Origin: Halomarina rubra
GTDB lineage: Archaea > Halobacteriota > Halobacteria > Halobacteriales > Haloarculaceae
DNA: 64,000 bases
Direction of reading: 5' to 3'
NCBI RefSeq assembly: GCF_023699475.1
Contig: NZ_JALXFV010000003.1
Span: forward strand, 754,154-818,153
In this document: positions 46,073-55,743 of the stretch, one piece after another
How the letters are laid out: every line of letters begins with the position of its first letter
Position numbering within the stretch: position 1 is the first letter of the stretch
Translations under genes and position numbers: made by a program
The notes under the pieces: generated by a model
What the model was told of the DNA's origin: nothing
The model's database searches: none
What the model saw: only the letters and a program-made list of their open reading frames with translations

Positions 46073-49000
46073 ACAAAAGGTCTCCACTGAGGCAGTCGGG
46101 TCTGAGGAGGAATCGGAGGAGATGACTCCCCGACCAGACCAGCAAACGATCATTGACTCTGATGACTACCCCATGCGGGTGCTCGCCGGTGCCGGGACTG
46201 GAAAGACGTTCACGATGGTCCGGAAGATCGAGCGCCTCATCGAAGATGGCACCCCTCCCGACCGGATTCTGGCGCTGACGTTCACCAACAACGCTGCTGA
46301 CTCGATGCGCGAGAAATTGGTCGAGAAACTCGGATCGCGAGGCCACGATATCGAGGCGTACACGTATCACGCCATCTGTCACGAGCTACTCCAGGAGTTC
46401 GCCTACCACGCCGATCTCGATCCTCGCTACGATATTGCGACCGAAGCTGACCAGTTCGCGATCGTCTACGACGTCCTCGACGAGATGCCCTACCGGTTCA
46501 CCAAGCCGGAGGTGTTCGACCCTGATGGCTACGGGAAGGGGGCAGCCCAGCGACTGTTGGGATTCATTCCGGCGATGAAGCGCTCCGGGATCACGCCGGA
46601 GAAACTGGAGACGTATCTGGGTGAGCCAGCGGATCTGCTGGAGCTCGATGAACTAATCGAGCGGATCGAAGCAGCGGCAGACGAGCACGTCAAAGTCAGC
46701 TGGCATAAGCCCACACACGACCGGCTTGATGAGATGTGCGAGGGACTCGGCGCGCTCAAGGAAGCGATCGCGACAGAGCGTCAGTCACTCGAAACCGATG
46801 GACTGGCTGTAGACGTGCGGTCGTTCTGTTCAGAACTCGAGGCGACGTGTGACCAGCTCGCGACGCTGCTCACTGACCGGGCGGACGAAATCGTCGATGG
46901 CGACCTCAAGCCAGCGTTCAAGCTTCCTGCATATCTGTTCGGGGCGTACTCCAGCCCACCGAAAGGGATCCCCAAGGTAGGGTTCACGCTGACTGGGAAG
47001 CTCCAGTCGTTCATCGGTAACTGCCAGGTGGCGTCTGATCTCACAGCAGGGTATGCAGCGTACGAACGACGGTTGGACGAGGAGACACTGTTGGACTTCA
47101 ACGATCTCGTCATTCGAGCGAACGCGCTCCTCGATGACGAGGATGTCCGAGAGTGGGTTACCAGCCAGTGGGACTACGTCTTCTGTGATGAGTACCAGGA
47201 CACCGACACCGTTCAGTTCGAACTCGTCCAGCAGCTGGTGACTGACGACCGGTTGTTCGTCGTTGGTGATGACGACCAGGCGATCTACGAGTGGCGTGGA
47301 GCGAACATCGAGAACATCGGCTCACGGCTCTCTGCGGCCTTCGCGGATCTCACCGACGAGACGCTGGAGGAGAACTTCCGCTCTCGCCAGCCAATCCTCG
47401 ACCTCGCTAATGACGCACTCGAACACCTCGACTCACGAGGGTCGACGAAGGAGCTGGAGGCAATCGGCGAGAAACGTGATGCGACAAAGGGGGTCGTGAC
47501 GATCGATGGAGCAGAAGAGCCCGAGGACGAAGCACAGCAGATCACGAACGCGATCACACGACTGCTGGCCGGTGAGTCAGAGTTAGCCGAAAAAGAGTAC
47601 GACGCGGGTGATGTGGCGATCCTCGTCCGGAAGAACAAGCATGCCCAGCCGATCATCCGCTCGCTGGAGCGAGCTGGCGTCCCGTACGAACTCGCTGGCG
47701 ACCTCGCAGACGAATCGATTGGGGTCCAGACGGTGTTGGCGTACCTGAAAGCGCTGGCCGACCCTGGCGACGAGATTAGCCTCAATCGCGTGCTGACGAT
47801 GCGATATCGGCTTCACGATGCTGACATTGCTCGACTGAACGCGACCGAGGAGCCACTGCTCGAAGAGCTACAGTCGACACCGGCTGAGCGATTTCGTGAG
47901 CCTGAGCGCGTCGAAGCCGCTCGCGATGACTTCATGCAGCTCCTCGACCTCCGTGATACGTACTCGTTGACGCGGCTATATCGCGAGTTGAAGGACGTCA
48001 CCTCGATGGAGTGGTTCCTCTCCGAGCAAGAGCGTCGAGACCTCGCTCAGTTAGACGAACTCATCGCGTCGTTCGACGATGGGGCGATCGAGCCTGAACT
48101 CTCCAGAGAGTTCGTCGACTTCCTTCGACTCCACGGGGAGATCACAGAGAGCGCCGCGGCTTCGTCTGAAGACCAACCCGAGACCGAAGACTCGGCGGTG
48201 GACATCATGACCATCCACAAGAGCAAGGGGCTCGACTTCCCGGTCGTCGTTCTTCCACAGTTGACCGCTGGTGAGTGGTCGCCCAACGAGCGAACGTACG
48301 ACACGCTCGAACACGCCCTCTCTGGCGGGTCGGTTCTCGACACCGACTTCGCCCGTCGAGACGAGCACGAGACGCGTCGCGTATTCCACGTCGCACTCAC
48401 TCGCGCCGAAGAACTGTCGATACTCGTTGGCGCAAGTGGGGAGGGTTCCGAGGATGATGACGAGAACCTTCCAGACTCGGTTATCGAAGCGGGACTACCG
48501 GAATCGATCCCGTGGGAAGTGGGTGGTGTCGAGTTCCCGATCTGGGAGATGATTCAGAGCTGTCTTCCAGACAACTTCGATGATGGAACGGAGACGCTCG
48601 CAACACCGATGGACACTGATGGTGTCGTGACTGGAATGCACGACGGAGACACGTTGGCACGAGGCCCTGCCCGCAAGCGCGTGCTCTCACTGGCGCGCTC
48701 ACTGCTTGACGGCGATCTCGACGCCGTTGATCCGACGACTGTTGGTATCCCCGTCGAAGCGCTTGACCCACTCGATACACCAACGCTTCGTCGACGACAC
48801 AGCTACACATCGATGGACACGCTCTCGACGTGTGGGCGAAAGCACTACCTCGACCACGTGCTCTGGGCATTCGAGGATCCAACGGGCGTCAATGCTGGCG
48901 AGCGTACCACTGCGGTAGAATCCAGTAGCGGTGGTGCTTCAGTTCGTGAGATTGGTGTCCTCTTTCACGAGACTGCTGAGCGAGCTGCTATACGCGGTGC

Positions 49001-49541
49001 AGCTTCTCCTGCAGAGTGGATCGAAATCGCATCGCAACTCGCGGCCACACGCGGGCTGAATCACGCACTCGATGACGCGGTTGACTGCATCGATCGCTAT
49101 TTCGAATGCGAAGCGAGCCAGTGGGAGGTTATCACCGCAGAGCGTGAATTCACCCTCGAACTCGATGGGTTTGCTGTGACCGGTGTAATCGACGCGGTGT
49201 GTCGAACGCCGACTAACAAGCTGGTAATCCTCGATTACAAAGCCACCACGAAGAAGCGCTCTCTGGATGAAGATCTCCAGTTGCCGCTGTACGTACTGGC
49301 TTGCGAGGAACTGTTCGATGAGCCAATCAGGGAGGCTGGCTACGCCTACGTTGGCGAGGTTGGCCCAGCAGTCGAGACTCGCTCGTTTACAGATGAGGAC
49401 GTCGAGACGTCCAAGGCTCGTGTAGTCGAGCAGCTTCGTGCTGCCAACACGAGCTCATTCGAGGAGTACACCCCTGGTGAGCACTGCAAGTGGTGTCCAC
49501 ACAGGTCACTACCCTGTGCTGAGGAAGCAGAATTGGACTGA
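46065..49541 (+). CDS. AddA-like UvrD-family helicase-nuclease
   Basis: 1158 residues. Active SF1A helicase motifs: AGAGTGKTFTM near 45, LALTFTNNAADSM, YVFCDEYQDTDTVQF near 372 (Walker B), VGDDDQAIYEWRGA, ENFRSRQPIL, MTIHKSKGLDFPVV near 715 and ALTRAEELSIL. The C-terminal 230 residues form a RecB-like nuclease: LFHETAERAA, VTGVIDAVCR, LVILDYKATTKK, ending with CKWCPHRSLPC. This is the motor-nuclease subunit plan of AddA. Its start overlaps the small nuclease gene by 8 bases. Together the three genes could process DNA double-strand ends for repair or degrade invading linear DNA. Confidence 0.85.
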   Translation: MSEQKVSTEAVGSEEESEEMTPRPDQQTIIDSDDYPMRVLAGAGTGKTFTMVRKIERLIEDGTPPDRILALTFTNNAADSMREKLVEKLGSRGHDIEAYTYHAICHELLQEFAYHADLDPRYDIATEADQFAIVYDVLDEMPYRFTKPEVFDPDGYGKGAAQRLLGFIPAMKRSGITPEKLETYLGEPADLLELDELIERIEAAADEHVKVSWHKPTHDRLDEMCEGLGALKEAIATERQSLETDGLAVDVRSFCSELEATCDQLATLLTDRADEIVDGDLKPAFKLPAYLFGAYSSPPKGIPKVGFTLTGKLQSFIGNCQVASDLTAGYAAYERRLDEETLLDFNDLVIRANALLDDEDVREWVTSQWDYVFCDEYQDTDTVQFELVQQLVTDDRLFVVGDDDQAIYEWRGANIENIGSRLSAAFADLTDETLEENFRSRQPILDLANDALEHLDSRGSTKELEAIGEKRDATKGVVTIDGAEEPEDEAQQITNAITRLLAGESELAEKEYDAGDVAILVRKNKHAQPIIRSLERAGVPYELAGDLADESIGVQTVLAYLKALADPGDEISLNRVLTMRYRLHDADIARLNATEEPLLEELQSTPAERFREPERVEAARDDFMQLLDLRDTYSLTRLYRELKDVTSMEWFLSEQERRDLAQLDELIASFDDGAIEPELSREFVDFLRLHGEITESAAASSEDQPETEDSAVDIMTIHKSKGLDFPVVVLPQLTAGEWSPNERTYDTLEHALSGGSVLDTDFARRDEHETRRVFHVALTRAEELSILVGASGEGSEDDDENLPDSVIEAGLPESIPWEVGGVEFPIWEMIQSCLPDNFDDGTETLATPMDTDGVVTGMHDGDTLARGPARKRVLSLARSLLDGDLDAVDPTTVGIPVEALDPLDTPTLRRRHSYTSMDTLSTCGRKHYLDHVLWAFEDPTGVNAGERTTAVESSSGGASVREIGVLFHETAERAAIRGAASPAEWIEIASQLAATRGLNHALDDAVDCIDRYFECEASQWEVITAEREFTLELDGFAVTGVIDAVCRTPTNKLVILDYKATTKKRSLDEDLQLPLYVLACEELFDEPIREAGYAYVGEVGPAVETRSFTDEDVETSKARVVEQLRAANTSSFEEYTPGEHCKWCPHRSLPCAEEAELD

Positions 49542-49558
49542 GAGCAGAGTGCTCACTG

Positions 49559-50410
49559 TCACACTGTAAAGTCAGCAACGATCGGTGCGTGGTCGCTGCA
49601 GTCCAATCCCGCAGAATCGTAGAAGCAGCGCCGGGCATCCAGTGACTGTGACGCGAAGACGTGGTCGAATCGTTTACTCTTCCAGCTGGTATCTCGTTGG
49701 TCGATCTCCCCGTACCCGTTGATGGCTCGAAACACGTCTTCCATGTTGAGATGGCCCAGCCCTTTGAGAAGCGAGAGCTCCGCATTCACCCAGCGCTGTC
49801 GTATCTCTGGCTGTTTCTTGTATCCAAACGGGATGGCTTGCCCATCACGAAGCTCGTCGTCCGGGGTATTGAAATCCCCCGCCAGAATCCGTGTACAAGG
49901 GCCTGAATCGCTGAGACGGTTGTACACTGTCTCGAAGATCTTGATCTTCTCCTCACCCCACATGCTGCCTGGGACTGCACGGACGTTCCACAACTCGATT
50001 TCTTGGTCAACCGTGGTGAGTCGAGTGGGAAGGATTTTCTCGGGGAAGCTGGTTGGGGCGTGGGTGAAGTCACCCTTCGCGAGTTGGTCGGTAATTGACT
50101 CGTCTTCTCTGATGAGATTCCACTCACTCCTCACGGCTGTGAGATGGCCATTGTCGTGACCGATGTTGTCGTGGGGTGGAACTGACGAGTCAGCAAGCGC
50201 TGCTGCCCAGTCACAGCTATGTTTGATTTCCCCGATTCCGAGATCTTCCAACCCCTGCTTCCAGACGTCAACCCATTGTTGGTCAGCTCCGTATCGCACC
50301 TCCTGTAGCAAGATGATATCTGGGTCGATCGCTTCGAGTACCTCGAGCTGGTCATCGATTCTTCCTGCACTGTTCGCGGACTTATTCACATTCCAGGAGA
50401 CGACTCGCAT
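49559..50410 (-). CDS. Endonuclease/exonuclease/phosphatase (EEP) family protein
   Basis: 283 residues. It starts with VVSWNVNKS, then IILLQEVRYG with the metal-binding Glu near 37, RILAGDFNTPDDE near 170, and ends with RFDHVFASQ and CSDHAPIVADF, the complete EEP (Mg-dependent hydrolase) set. No signal peptide is seen, so it should be cytoplasmic. Substrate may be DNA, RNA, or a phosphate ester. It converges on the AddA-like gene (17 bases apart). Confidence 0.85.
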   Translation of the reverse strand: MRVVSWNVNKSANSAGRIDDQLEVLEAIDPDIILLQEVRYGADQQWVDVWKQGLEDLGIGEIKHSCDWAAALADSSVPPHDNIGHDNGHLTAVRSEWNLIREDESITDQLAKGDFTHAPTSFPEKILPTRLTTVDQEIELWNVRAVPGSMWGEEKIKIFETVYNRLSDSGPCTRILAGDFNTPDDELRDGQAIPFGYKKQPEIRQRWVNAELSLLKGLGHLNMEDVFRAINGYGEIDQRDTSWKSKRFDHVFASQSLDARRCFYDSAGLDCSDHAPIVADFTV

Positions 50411-50671
50411 TGATCTTCAGAGATATTCGTGGCTGTCGTGACAGTTCTTCGGGTGATCTGGTGAATGCGGGTCCAGCCCATACTGTGTGTCGATGGTAAC
50501 TAAGTTCGAACCAGAGTGATCCTACGTGCCCGTAGAGGCTTATTGAGTGCCCTCCAATCTTACTGGGTATAGCGCACAAATAGTTCTGACAGACTTGATC
50601 TGGGGCTCCGGCTGATAACAATGGCACAAGACCTGAGTGATAAGTTTCCTGAGTAGATAGAAACCGGAAAG

Positions 50672-51904
50672 ATGGCTGCTCTCGCCGAACCCACCGTTCT
50701 CGCCGCTGCTAAGGATGCCCTCTACCCCGACATCTCGAATCAGCCGAGTCACTATGCTGTCACGGAGACGCAGTTCACGCAAACCCAGTGGGGCAGTTGG
50801 CCGATTCCCGAATCGGTTCGTGATAGACTCGCACCATTCAACACAATCAGGCTGTCTTCGGGTGAACCAGACCTCCTCGGTGTTGGGATGCCATCAACAG
50901 ACGTCCTCAATGCAGAAGCAGCCAAGACACCTGTAGTTGCCATCGAGGCCAAGGGGAGCAACTTGCACCCAGCAAAGGCAGACATCGGCCGTGGTATCGA
51001 ACAAGCTCACTCACATCTTCCGGAGGTGAACCTCGCCTACGTGGCTGCTCCGATGCAGAGCATCACTCCGACTGCCCGCTCTCTTGCTCGGGACCTGAAC
51101 ATCGGTGTGATTGGCGTCGAGTCGGACGATTCTGTCACGTTCGTTGAACCCGCTCGCATCTCTGGGGCGGGAGAGTTTTCTACTGGTGTTGAAGCGATTC
51201 GATTTCAGGCCAGTACGCACGGATTGACGGAGGGGAGCTTCCCGCTGAATCATCCCAAGAACTACCTCGGCTATGCACTCGCGCTCGCTGCTGACGGAGA
51301 AACCGAGACCGTCTACGCCGAGAACATCGTCGACGACCCGGGTGGAGGACGGCGTGGTGCAATCATCTTGGGACTCATCGATGCGAGAGAAGACGGAGAA
51401 TACCTCACACATGCTGGTGCTGAGGTCGTTCGATTTGGGCAGGCGCAGTGCGGTAGTGTCGATGCCGCGCTGACGCAGTTCGACGACTGGGCTGGGAAGC
51501 GGATGCGGTTCACCAGATATGCTCCACGGTGGGCACAACTCGCTCGCAGTGTGACGATGGGGTACGAGCCAACGAAGCTCATCGTTGATGCACTTGAGTC
51601 TCTTCACCGAGATGGGATGGCGGCTCCTACCTTCCCACAGTTGGTCAAACGGGCCTGTGATCTGAATCAGCCGCTCGGCGTAGAGGTGTTCTTCACACAG
51701 GGGCGACGCGATGACGTACTCACCCCGGACGGCGAGATTGACCAGTCCCAGATGGACGACCCAGACGTGTACAAATCGGGATCGTACTTTCAGTACAAAG
51801 CGCAGCTGTTCCACGTCGGTCTGGTGACGACCCGTGGGACAGACGATGGCGAGGAAGCTGTCTCAGATACGTGGCAACTCGAACACCCGCTCGGGACTCT
51901 CTGA
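50672..51904 (+). CDS. Protein with PD-(D/E)XK-like N-terminal domain
   Basis: 410 residues. Near residues 65-95 a nuclease-like core is visible: GEPDLLGVG then PVVAIEAKGSNL (E-x-K), followed by GRGIEQAHSHLPEVNLAYVAAP as in restriction-type nucleases that link the core to a helix and strand. The second half contains a helical region (LVKRACDLNQPLG) that could be a winged helix. I do not recognise the full protein. It is probably monocistronic. DNA cleavage is plausible because of the motif; no partner methyltransferase is adjacent. Confidence 0.5.
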   Translation: MAALAEPTVLAAAKDALYPDISNQPSHYAVTETQFTQTQWGSWPIPESVRDRLAPFNTIRLSSGEPDLLGVGMPSTDVLNAEAAKTPVVAIEAKGSNLHPAKADIGRGIEQAHSHLPEVNLAYVAAPMQSITPTARSLARDLNIGVIGVESDDSVTFVEPARISGAGEFSTGVEAIRFQASTHGLTEGSFPLNHPKNYLGYALALAADGETETVYAENIVDDPGGGRRGAIILGLIDAREDGEYLTHAGAEVVRFGQAQCGSVDAALTQFDDWAGKRMRFTRYAPRWAQLARSVTMGYEPTKLIVDALESLHRDGMAAPTFPQLVKRACDLNQPLGVEVFFTQGRRDDVLTPDGEIDQSQMDDPDVYKSGSYFQYKAQLFHVGLVTTRGTDDGEEAVSDTWQLEHPLGTL

Positions 51905-52034
51905 AACCCTTTGATATCGATCTCATATCGGTGGTAGCTTACTTCTGAGTAGGCGGAGAACAGAGTCGGCCACCCAGTGTTCTATGTCTCTACTCCTTCA
52001 CGGGTGGATGCAAAGCGCGTCGTTGAAGCAGGAA

Positions 52035-52057
52035 GCCCCGAGGCTTGACCTTGGGGC
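52035..52057 (+). mobile_element. IS200/IS605-type terminal hairpin scar
   Basis: GCCCCGAGG and CCTTGGGGC pair around a CTTGA loop, preceded by GGAA. This is the form of the right-end hairpin (and 3' end of the guide RNA) left by IS200/IS605-family elements in haloarchaea. No tnpA or tnpB gene is adjacent, so it is a remnant. The flanking 51905-52287 holds no other gene. Confidence 0.5.
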
Positions 52058-52258
52058 AGGTTCACAGACGGAGCACGCCGAGTGGGATAAAGCATGACTC
52101 CTAGGCGGTTCACCAATGTATCAGAATCGCCGACTGATGTCTGGATGCCTGATTCATAATATTCTAGCCATATAAGATGGAGGCTGAAATGCTGGTTTTA
52201 GGCCATCTAAGGTGGGAAAACTGTCGGCAGTCCCTAGAATATATAAGATATAAGAACA

Positions 52259-52264
52259 TTTATA
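52259..52264 (+). promoter_or_regulatory. TATA box of the orphan gene at 52288
   Basis: TTTATA lies 24-29 bases before the ATG at 52288, the expected leaderless spacing, in an AT-rich tract (AATATATAAGATATAAG precedes it). It decides the start against an upstream ATG at 52177. Confidence 0.5.
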
Positions 52265-52287
52265 GCGGGGTAGGCGACCTGCTCCAT

Positions 52288-53397
52288 ATGGAGTCAATCA
52301 ACAGTACCGGAATTTGGGAGAATGTGAAACAGGACTTCAAAACAGAGGTTCGTTGGGGCTTGTCTCACGGCGTCTCACGTTGTATCCGGATTGCTACAGA
52401 AGGTATGCCACGTCAAAGACAGAATAAGCTGAAGGGTCAAGCGTTGCGTGCATCGCCCTGTCTCATCAACGGATTTGAGTTCACAAGGTCATTCTCTAAG
52501 GGAATCCCGGTTGGACACTTCTCCACGTTAAGGACGTCTCACGAGCATGCGAACCCTCCCGAACTTCTCACCTTTTTTCGTAATCTCGAGATTCCGTCAC
52601 AGCCTGTCGTGTTCAATACGGATGAACATCAGAAATCGTTCACAGCGATTGAAAGAGGACTCCACGAGCTTGTAATCAGTTCTGGTGGATGGTCAGATGA
52701 CTGGTTCTCTATCCAAAATGGTGGTAGTTTATTCACTGGAACCGGTATGAAAGACTTCCTCGGATTGCTCCGCCCGTTTCCATCTTATAACCCAAGTTCG
52801 TCACCTAGCAAGACACAGAGTATCCACGGGCAATTCATTATCCGTCTGTGTAACAATGAGTATCTAATATTCAATGTTGAGCAAGATGGGTGTTCGAATG
52901 AGGAATATCGGACACAAATCACGTTCCTAACTGATGGTCATCCGCTAGACGGCCAACGCTACAGAGAGTATGCTGCCGGGTTTGGCCTCTACGGCCTCTC
53001 TAATGGGAAAGACCACCAATTCGATATACGAACAATCACTCCCAAGGAGGATATTCCACTTCAGATTAACCATTCACTGGACGGTAGGAGATCGCTCAGC
53101 GGTAGATTTCAGGTGGCCGGTTTCACCACCGAAAATCCACTTTGGGAGCCTGAAGAACTCAGCAACAATGCCAGTAGACGGCCTCATAACTGTCTTGATG
53201 AGGGTTTCAGTTCGAACCGAATCTATCGCGAGATCAAATCCTCTACATTTGTATGCGTATGGTTTGAGACTCCCCGCTCGGAACTGGCCAAAGAGCCGTA
53301 CCGGCTAAAAACGATTAAAATACAGGATCTGGCTCCAATTCTTGGTAATCGGGGATCAATCAACGTCCATATGACTGTTGCCAGTCGCGACTCGTAG
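52288..53397 (+). CDS. Unrecognised orphan protein
   Basis: 369 residues from the ATG at 52288, chosen because a TATA box sits 24-29 bases upstream; the same frame is open back to 52177. The protein is less acidic than its neighbours and the DNA is visibly richer in A/T, both signs of foreign origin. It has a basic stretch (GMPRQRQNKLKG) near 55, no membrane helices and no motif I can name. Its last 60 residues contain SSTFVCVWFETPRSELAKEPY. It lies between an IS scar and the sulfhydrylase gene. Confidence 0.55.
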   Translation: MESINSTGIWENVKQDFKTEVRWGLSHGVSRCIRIATEGMPRQRQNKLKGQALRASPCLINGFEFTRSFSKGIPVGHFSTLRTSHEHANPPELLTFFRNLEIPSQPVVFNTDEHQKSFTAIERGLHELVISSGGWSDDWFSIQNGGSLFTGTGMKDFLGLLRPFPSYNPSSSPSKTQSIHGQFIIRLCNNEYLIFNVEQDGCSNEEYRTQITFLTDGHPLDGQRYREYAAGFGLYGLSNGKDHQFDIRTITPKEDIPLQINHSLDGRRSLSGRFQVAGFTTENPLWEPEELSNNASRRPHNCLDEGFSSNRIYREIKSSTFVCVWFETPRSELAKEPYRLKTIKIQDLAPILGNRGSINVHMTVASRDS

Positions 53398-53644
53398 TCC
53401 TGCCAATCTAGCAATCCTGACTCGAAACGCTATTCTCCCGAACTACCGTGATACCCGACGATGCGGTCTGTCGTGTGGTCTTCATCCGTGACGAAAATGA
53501 CAGACTCTGACAACTCGCCATACGGTGCTCAGTAATACTGAGCCACGGCGCGCTTGCTGCTATGAATGTTCGAGTCCCTCTCTACTCGGTGAACACTAAT
53601 GTTCACTCTCCGGTTCTGGCCTGTCTCCGGTAAAGTCTATCCGA

Positions 53645-53667
53645 ACCCGGATACCTATTATCCGGGT
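53645..53667 (+). promoter_or_regulatory. Inverted-repeat operator over the metY promoter
   Basis: ACCCGGAT (53645-53652) and ATCCGGGT (53660-53667) form a perfect 8-bp inverted repeat, with a related GTCCGGGT at 53675-53682 just before the ATG. A TATTAT element at 53656-53661 lies 22-27 bases before the start, inside the repeat, so a bound regulator would block TBP. Function inferred. Confidence 0.55.
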
Positions 53668-53682
53668 CTCTGTGGTCCGGGT

Positions 53683-54978
53683 ATGAGCGACGATACCAAC
53701 GACCGAAGAATCGCGACTGACTCGCTACACGCAGGGCAAGAACCCGACCCAGCGACCGGAGCTCGGGCGCCGCCGCTGTACCAGACTACGTCCTACGTCT
53801 TCGACGACGCTGAAGATGCGGCCGCGCAGTTCGCCCTCGAAGAGCCGGGTTACATCTACTCCCGATTGATGAACCCGACGCTCGAGACACTTCAGGAACG
53901 CCTCGCCGCCCTCGAGGGTGGTGTTGGCGCCGTTGCCACGGCCTCTGGGATGGCCGCGCTCGACCTCACTACCTTCCTGCTCGCCGAGGCCGGGGACAAC
54001 ATCGTCACCGCCGCCTCACTGTACGGCGGTACCTACACGTACTTCACCCACTCCGTCGAGCGGCGTGGCATCTCGACCCGATTCGTCGAGACGCTCGATT
54101 ACGACGGGTACGAGGAAGCAATCGACGACGACACCGCGTACGTCCACTTAGAGACGATCGGGAATCCCGCACTGGACACGCCTGATATCGAGAGAATCGC
54201 CGATATCGCCCACGAGCACGGGGTCCCGCTCTTCGTCGATAACACGTTCGCCACGCCAGCTCTCTGTCGACCGCTCGAGCATGGCGCTGACCTGGTCTGG
54301 AACTCGACGACGAAGTGGCTCCACGGGTCTGGGACGACTGTGGGTGGAGTCGTCGTCGACGGCGGGTCGTTCCCGTGGGCTGACCACGCTGAGAAGTACC
54401 CAGAAATCGCCCAGAGCAATCCCGCGTATCACGGCGTCAACTTCGCCGAAACGTTTGGTGAGGCGGCGTTCACGTACGCGGCGATTGCTCGTGGGCTGCG
54501 TGATTTGGGTAACCAACAATCGCCATTCGACGCCTGGCAGACCATCCAGGGGCTCGAGACCCTCCCACTTCGGATGGAGCGCCACTGCGAGAACGCGATG
54601 GTGGTCGCCGAATTCCTCCAGGCGCATGATGCCGTCTCGTGGGTGAACTACCCTGGCCTCGAGTCCCACCCGACCCACGACAACGCAAGTACGTATCTGG
54701 ACGGTGGCTATGGTGGGATGATCACTTTCGGACTGGAGGGCGGGTACGACGCCGCCCGGCAGACGGTCGAGTCGACAGAACTCGCGAGCATGCTCGCCAA
54801 CGTTGGCGACGCCAAGACGCTCATCATCCACCCGGCCAGTACGACTCACCAGCAACTCACTGATGAAGAGAAGGAAGCCTCTGGTGTGACCAACGACCTC
54901 GTGCGGCTCTCGGTCGGTATCGAAGACCCTGGCGCAATCATCGACGACCTCGAAGCGGCGATCGACGCCGCCACCTGA
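53683..54978 (+). CDS. metY: O-acetylhomoserine aminocarboxypropyltransferase (sulfhydrylase)
   Basis: 431 residues from the ATG at 53683. A PLP-dependent Cys/Met metabolism enzyme: an opening segment DSLHAGQEPDPATGARAPPLYQ, then YSRLMNPTLETLQERLAALEGG, the PLP-binding lysine in NSTTKWLHGSGT near 208, and a late HPASTTHQQLTDEE with VRLSVGIED. The length fits O-acetylhomoserine sulfhydrylases rather than the shorter cystathionine gamma-synthases. It makes homocysteine from O-acetylhomoserine and sulfide in the cytoplasm. No metX is adjacent. It is the only clear metabolic gene in the window. An inverted repeat over its promoter suggests regulation by sulfur or methionine supply. Confidence 0.9.
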   Translation: MSDDTNDRRIATDSLHAGQEPDPATGARAPPLYQTTSYVFDDAEDAAAQFALEEPGYIYSRLMNPTLETLQERLAALEGGVGAVATASGMAALDLTTFLLAEAGDNIVTAASLYGGTYTYFTHSVERRGISTRFVETLDYDGYEEAIDDDTAYVHLETIGNPALDTPDIERIADIAHEHGVPLFVDNTFATPALCRPLEHGADLVWNSTTKWLHGSGTTVGGVVVDGGSFPWADHAEKYPEIAQSNPAYHGVNFAETFGEAAFTYAAIARGLRDLGNQQSPFDAWQTIQGLETLPLRMERHCENAMVVAEFLQAHDAVSWVNYPGLESHPTHDNASTYLDGGYGGMITFGLEGGYDAARQTVESTELASMLANVGDAKTLIIHPASTTHQQLTDEEKEASGVTNDLVRLSVGIEDPGAIIDDLEAAIDAAT

Positions 54979-55002
54979 GATTACAGATTGCCAAGGTGGA
55001 AG

Positions 55003-55022
55003 CCCACGACTTCAGTCGTGGG
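55003..55022 (+). mobile_element. IS200/IS605-type terminal hairpin scar
   Basis: CCCACGAC-TTCA-GTCGTGGG, a perfect 8-bp stem with a 4-base loop, preceded by GGAAG and followed by AGGAAG. This is a very common right-end sequence of TnpB-carrying IS200/IS605 elements in haloarchaea. No transposase or tnpB gene remains. Confidence 0.65.
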
Positions 55023-55145
55023 AGGAAGCCGTCGGCGCTGGCCACAGACCACACTCACTCACCGACTGACGGCAACCGTAGCGTTCTGCCCGTGGCACCT
55101 CCTCTTCCCCGACGCCTTCGAACGCGTGCAGAGCGTAGTACGAGC

Positions 55146-55415
55146 ATGGCTCCCATCGAGTTGCTTGGGGTGACGTTCCTCGGGAGCGTGGTTGCGGTGC
55201 TCTTCGGCGTGCTCTCATGGGCGCTGTCGGAACAGGCACAGCATTACGAATCGACTGAACCACCACGCCGATTGCTCCTCGCCGAGCGGGTGTTGACCGG
55301 ACTGATGTTCCTCTCGTTTCTCGTCGGTGCTGGTGCGCTCATCGCCTACTGCGCGATGGTGTTCGCCGACATCTCCGAAGTGTCGTGGCAAATCACCAGC
55401 ACGCCCCCGACATGA
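55146..55415 (+). CDS. Small two-helix membrane protein
   Basis: 89 residues from the ATG at 55146 (the frame is open further back through the IS scar, which is why the inner start is preferred). Two membrane helices: LLGVTFLGSVVAVLFGVLSW at 6-25 and VLTGLMFLSFLVGAGALIAY from about 52, with a short charged loop between (YESTEPPRRLLLAER). It is a single gene of unknown function between metY and the orc1 region. Confidence 0.5.
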   Translation: MAPIELLGVTFLGSVVAVLFGVLSWALSEQAQHYESTEPPRRLLLAERVLTGLMFLSFLVGAGALIAYCAMVFADISEVSWQITSTPPT

Positions 55416-55562
55416 GTTGGTGACCAATTTCTCCGATTGCGAGAGCTGGCCTATACTCCGTTCACGCGATGAAACGTCTGTAGGCTATTCGACTGCGGCT
55501 GGTGTCTCTCACGTGTCTTCACCAACTTGAGTTTCGTCGAGGTTGCTCCATCTAAGGGGAGA

Positions 55563-55584
55563 CCCACCCCGTTTGCAAGAAGAG
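55563..55584 (-). repeat. ORB-like origin repeat, left cluster copy 1
   Basis: Read on the minus strand it is CTCTTCTTGCAAACGGGG followed by TGGG, matching the repeats at 58.2-58.6 kb (consensus CTCAtnTTGCAnAnGGGGT) in the opposite orientation. It lies in the 430-base gap 55416-55845, which holds no gene. Confidence 0.6.
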
Positions 55585-55743
55585 CTGGCAGTTGAGAGTG
55601 GGACGGGGAGACCACCCAACATATCGACGTTCTTGCTAGATCACGCCTCTCGGCTGCCGTTGGCCAGTTAGATTGTCTGTTGTGAGTAGTCTTGATGCCA
55701 CTCTCCTCCAGCATTATCTCCTTCACGTCGAAACTCTCACCTG

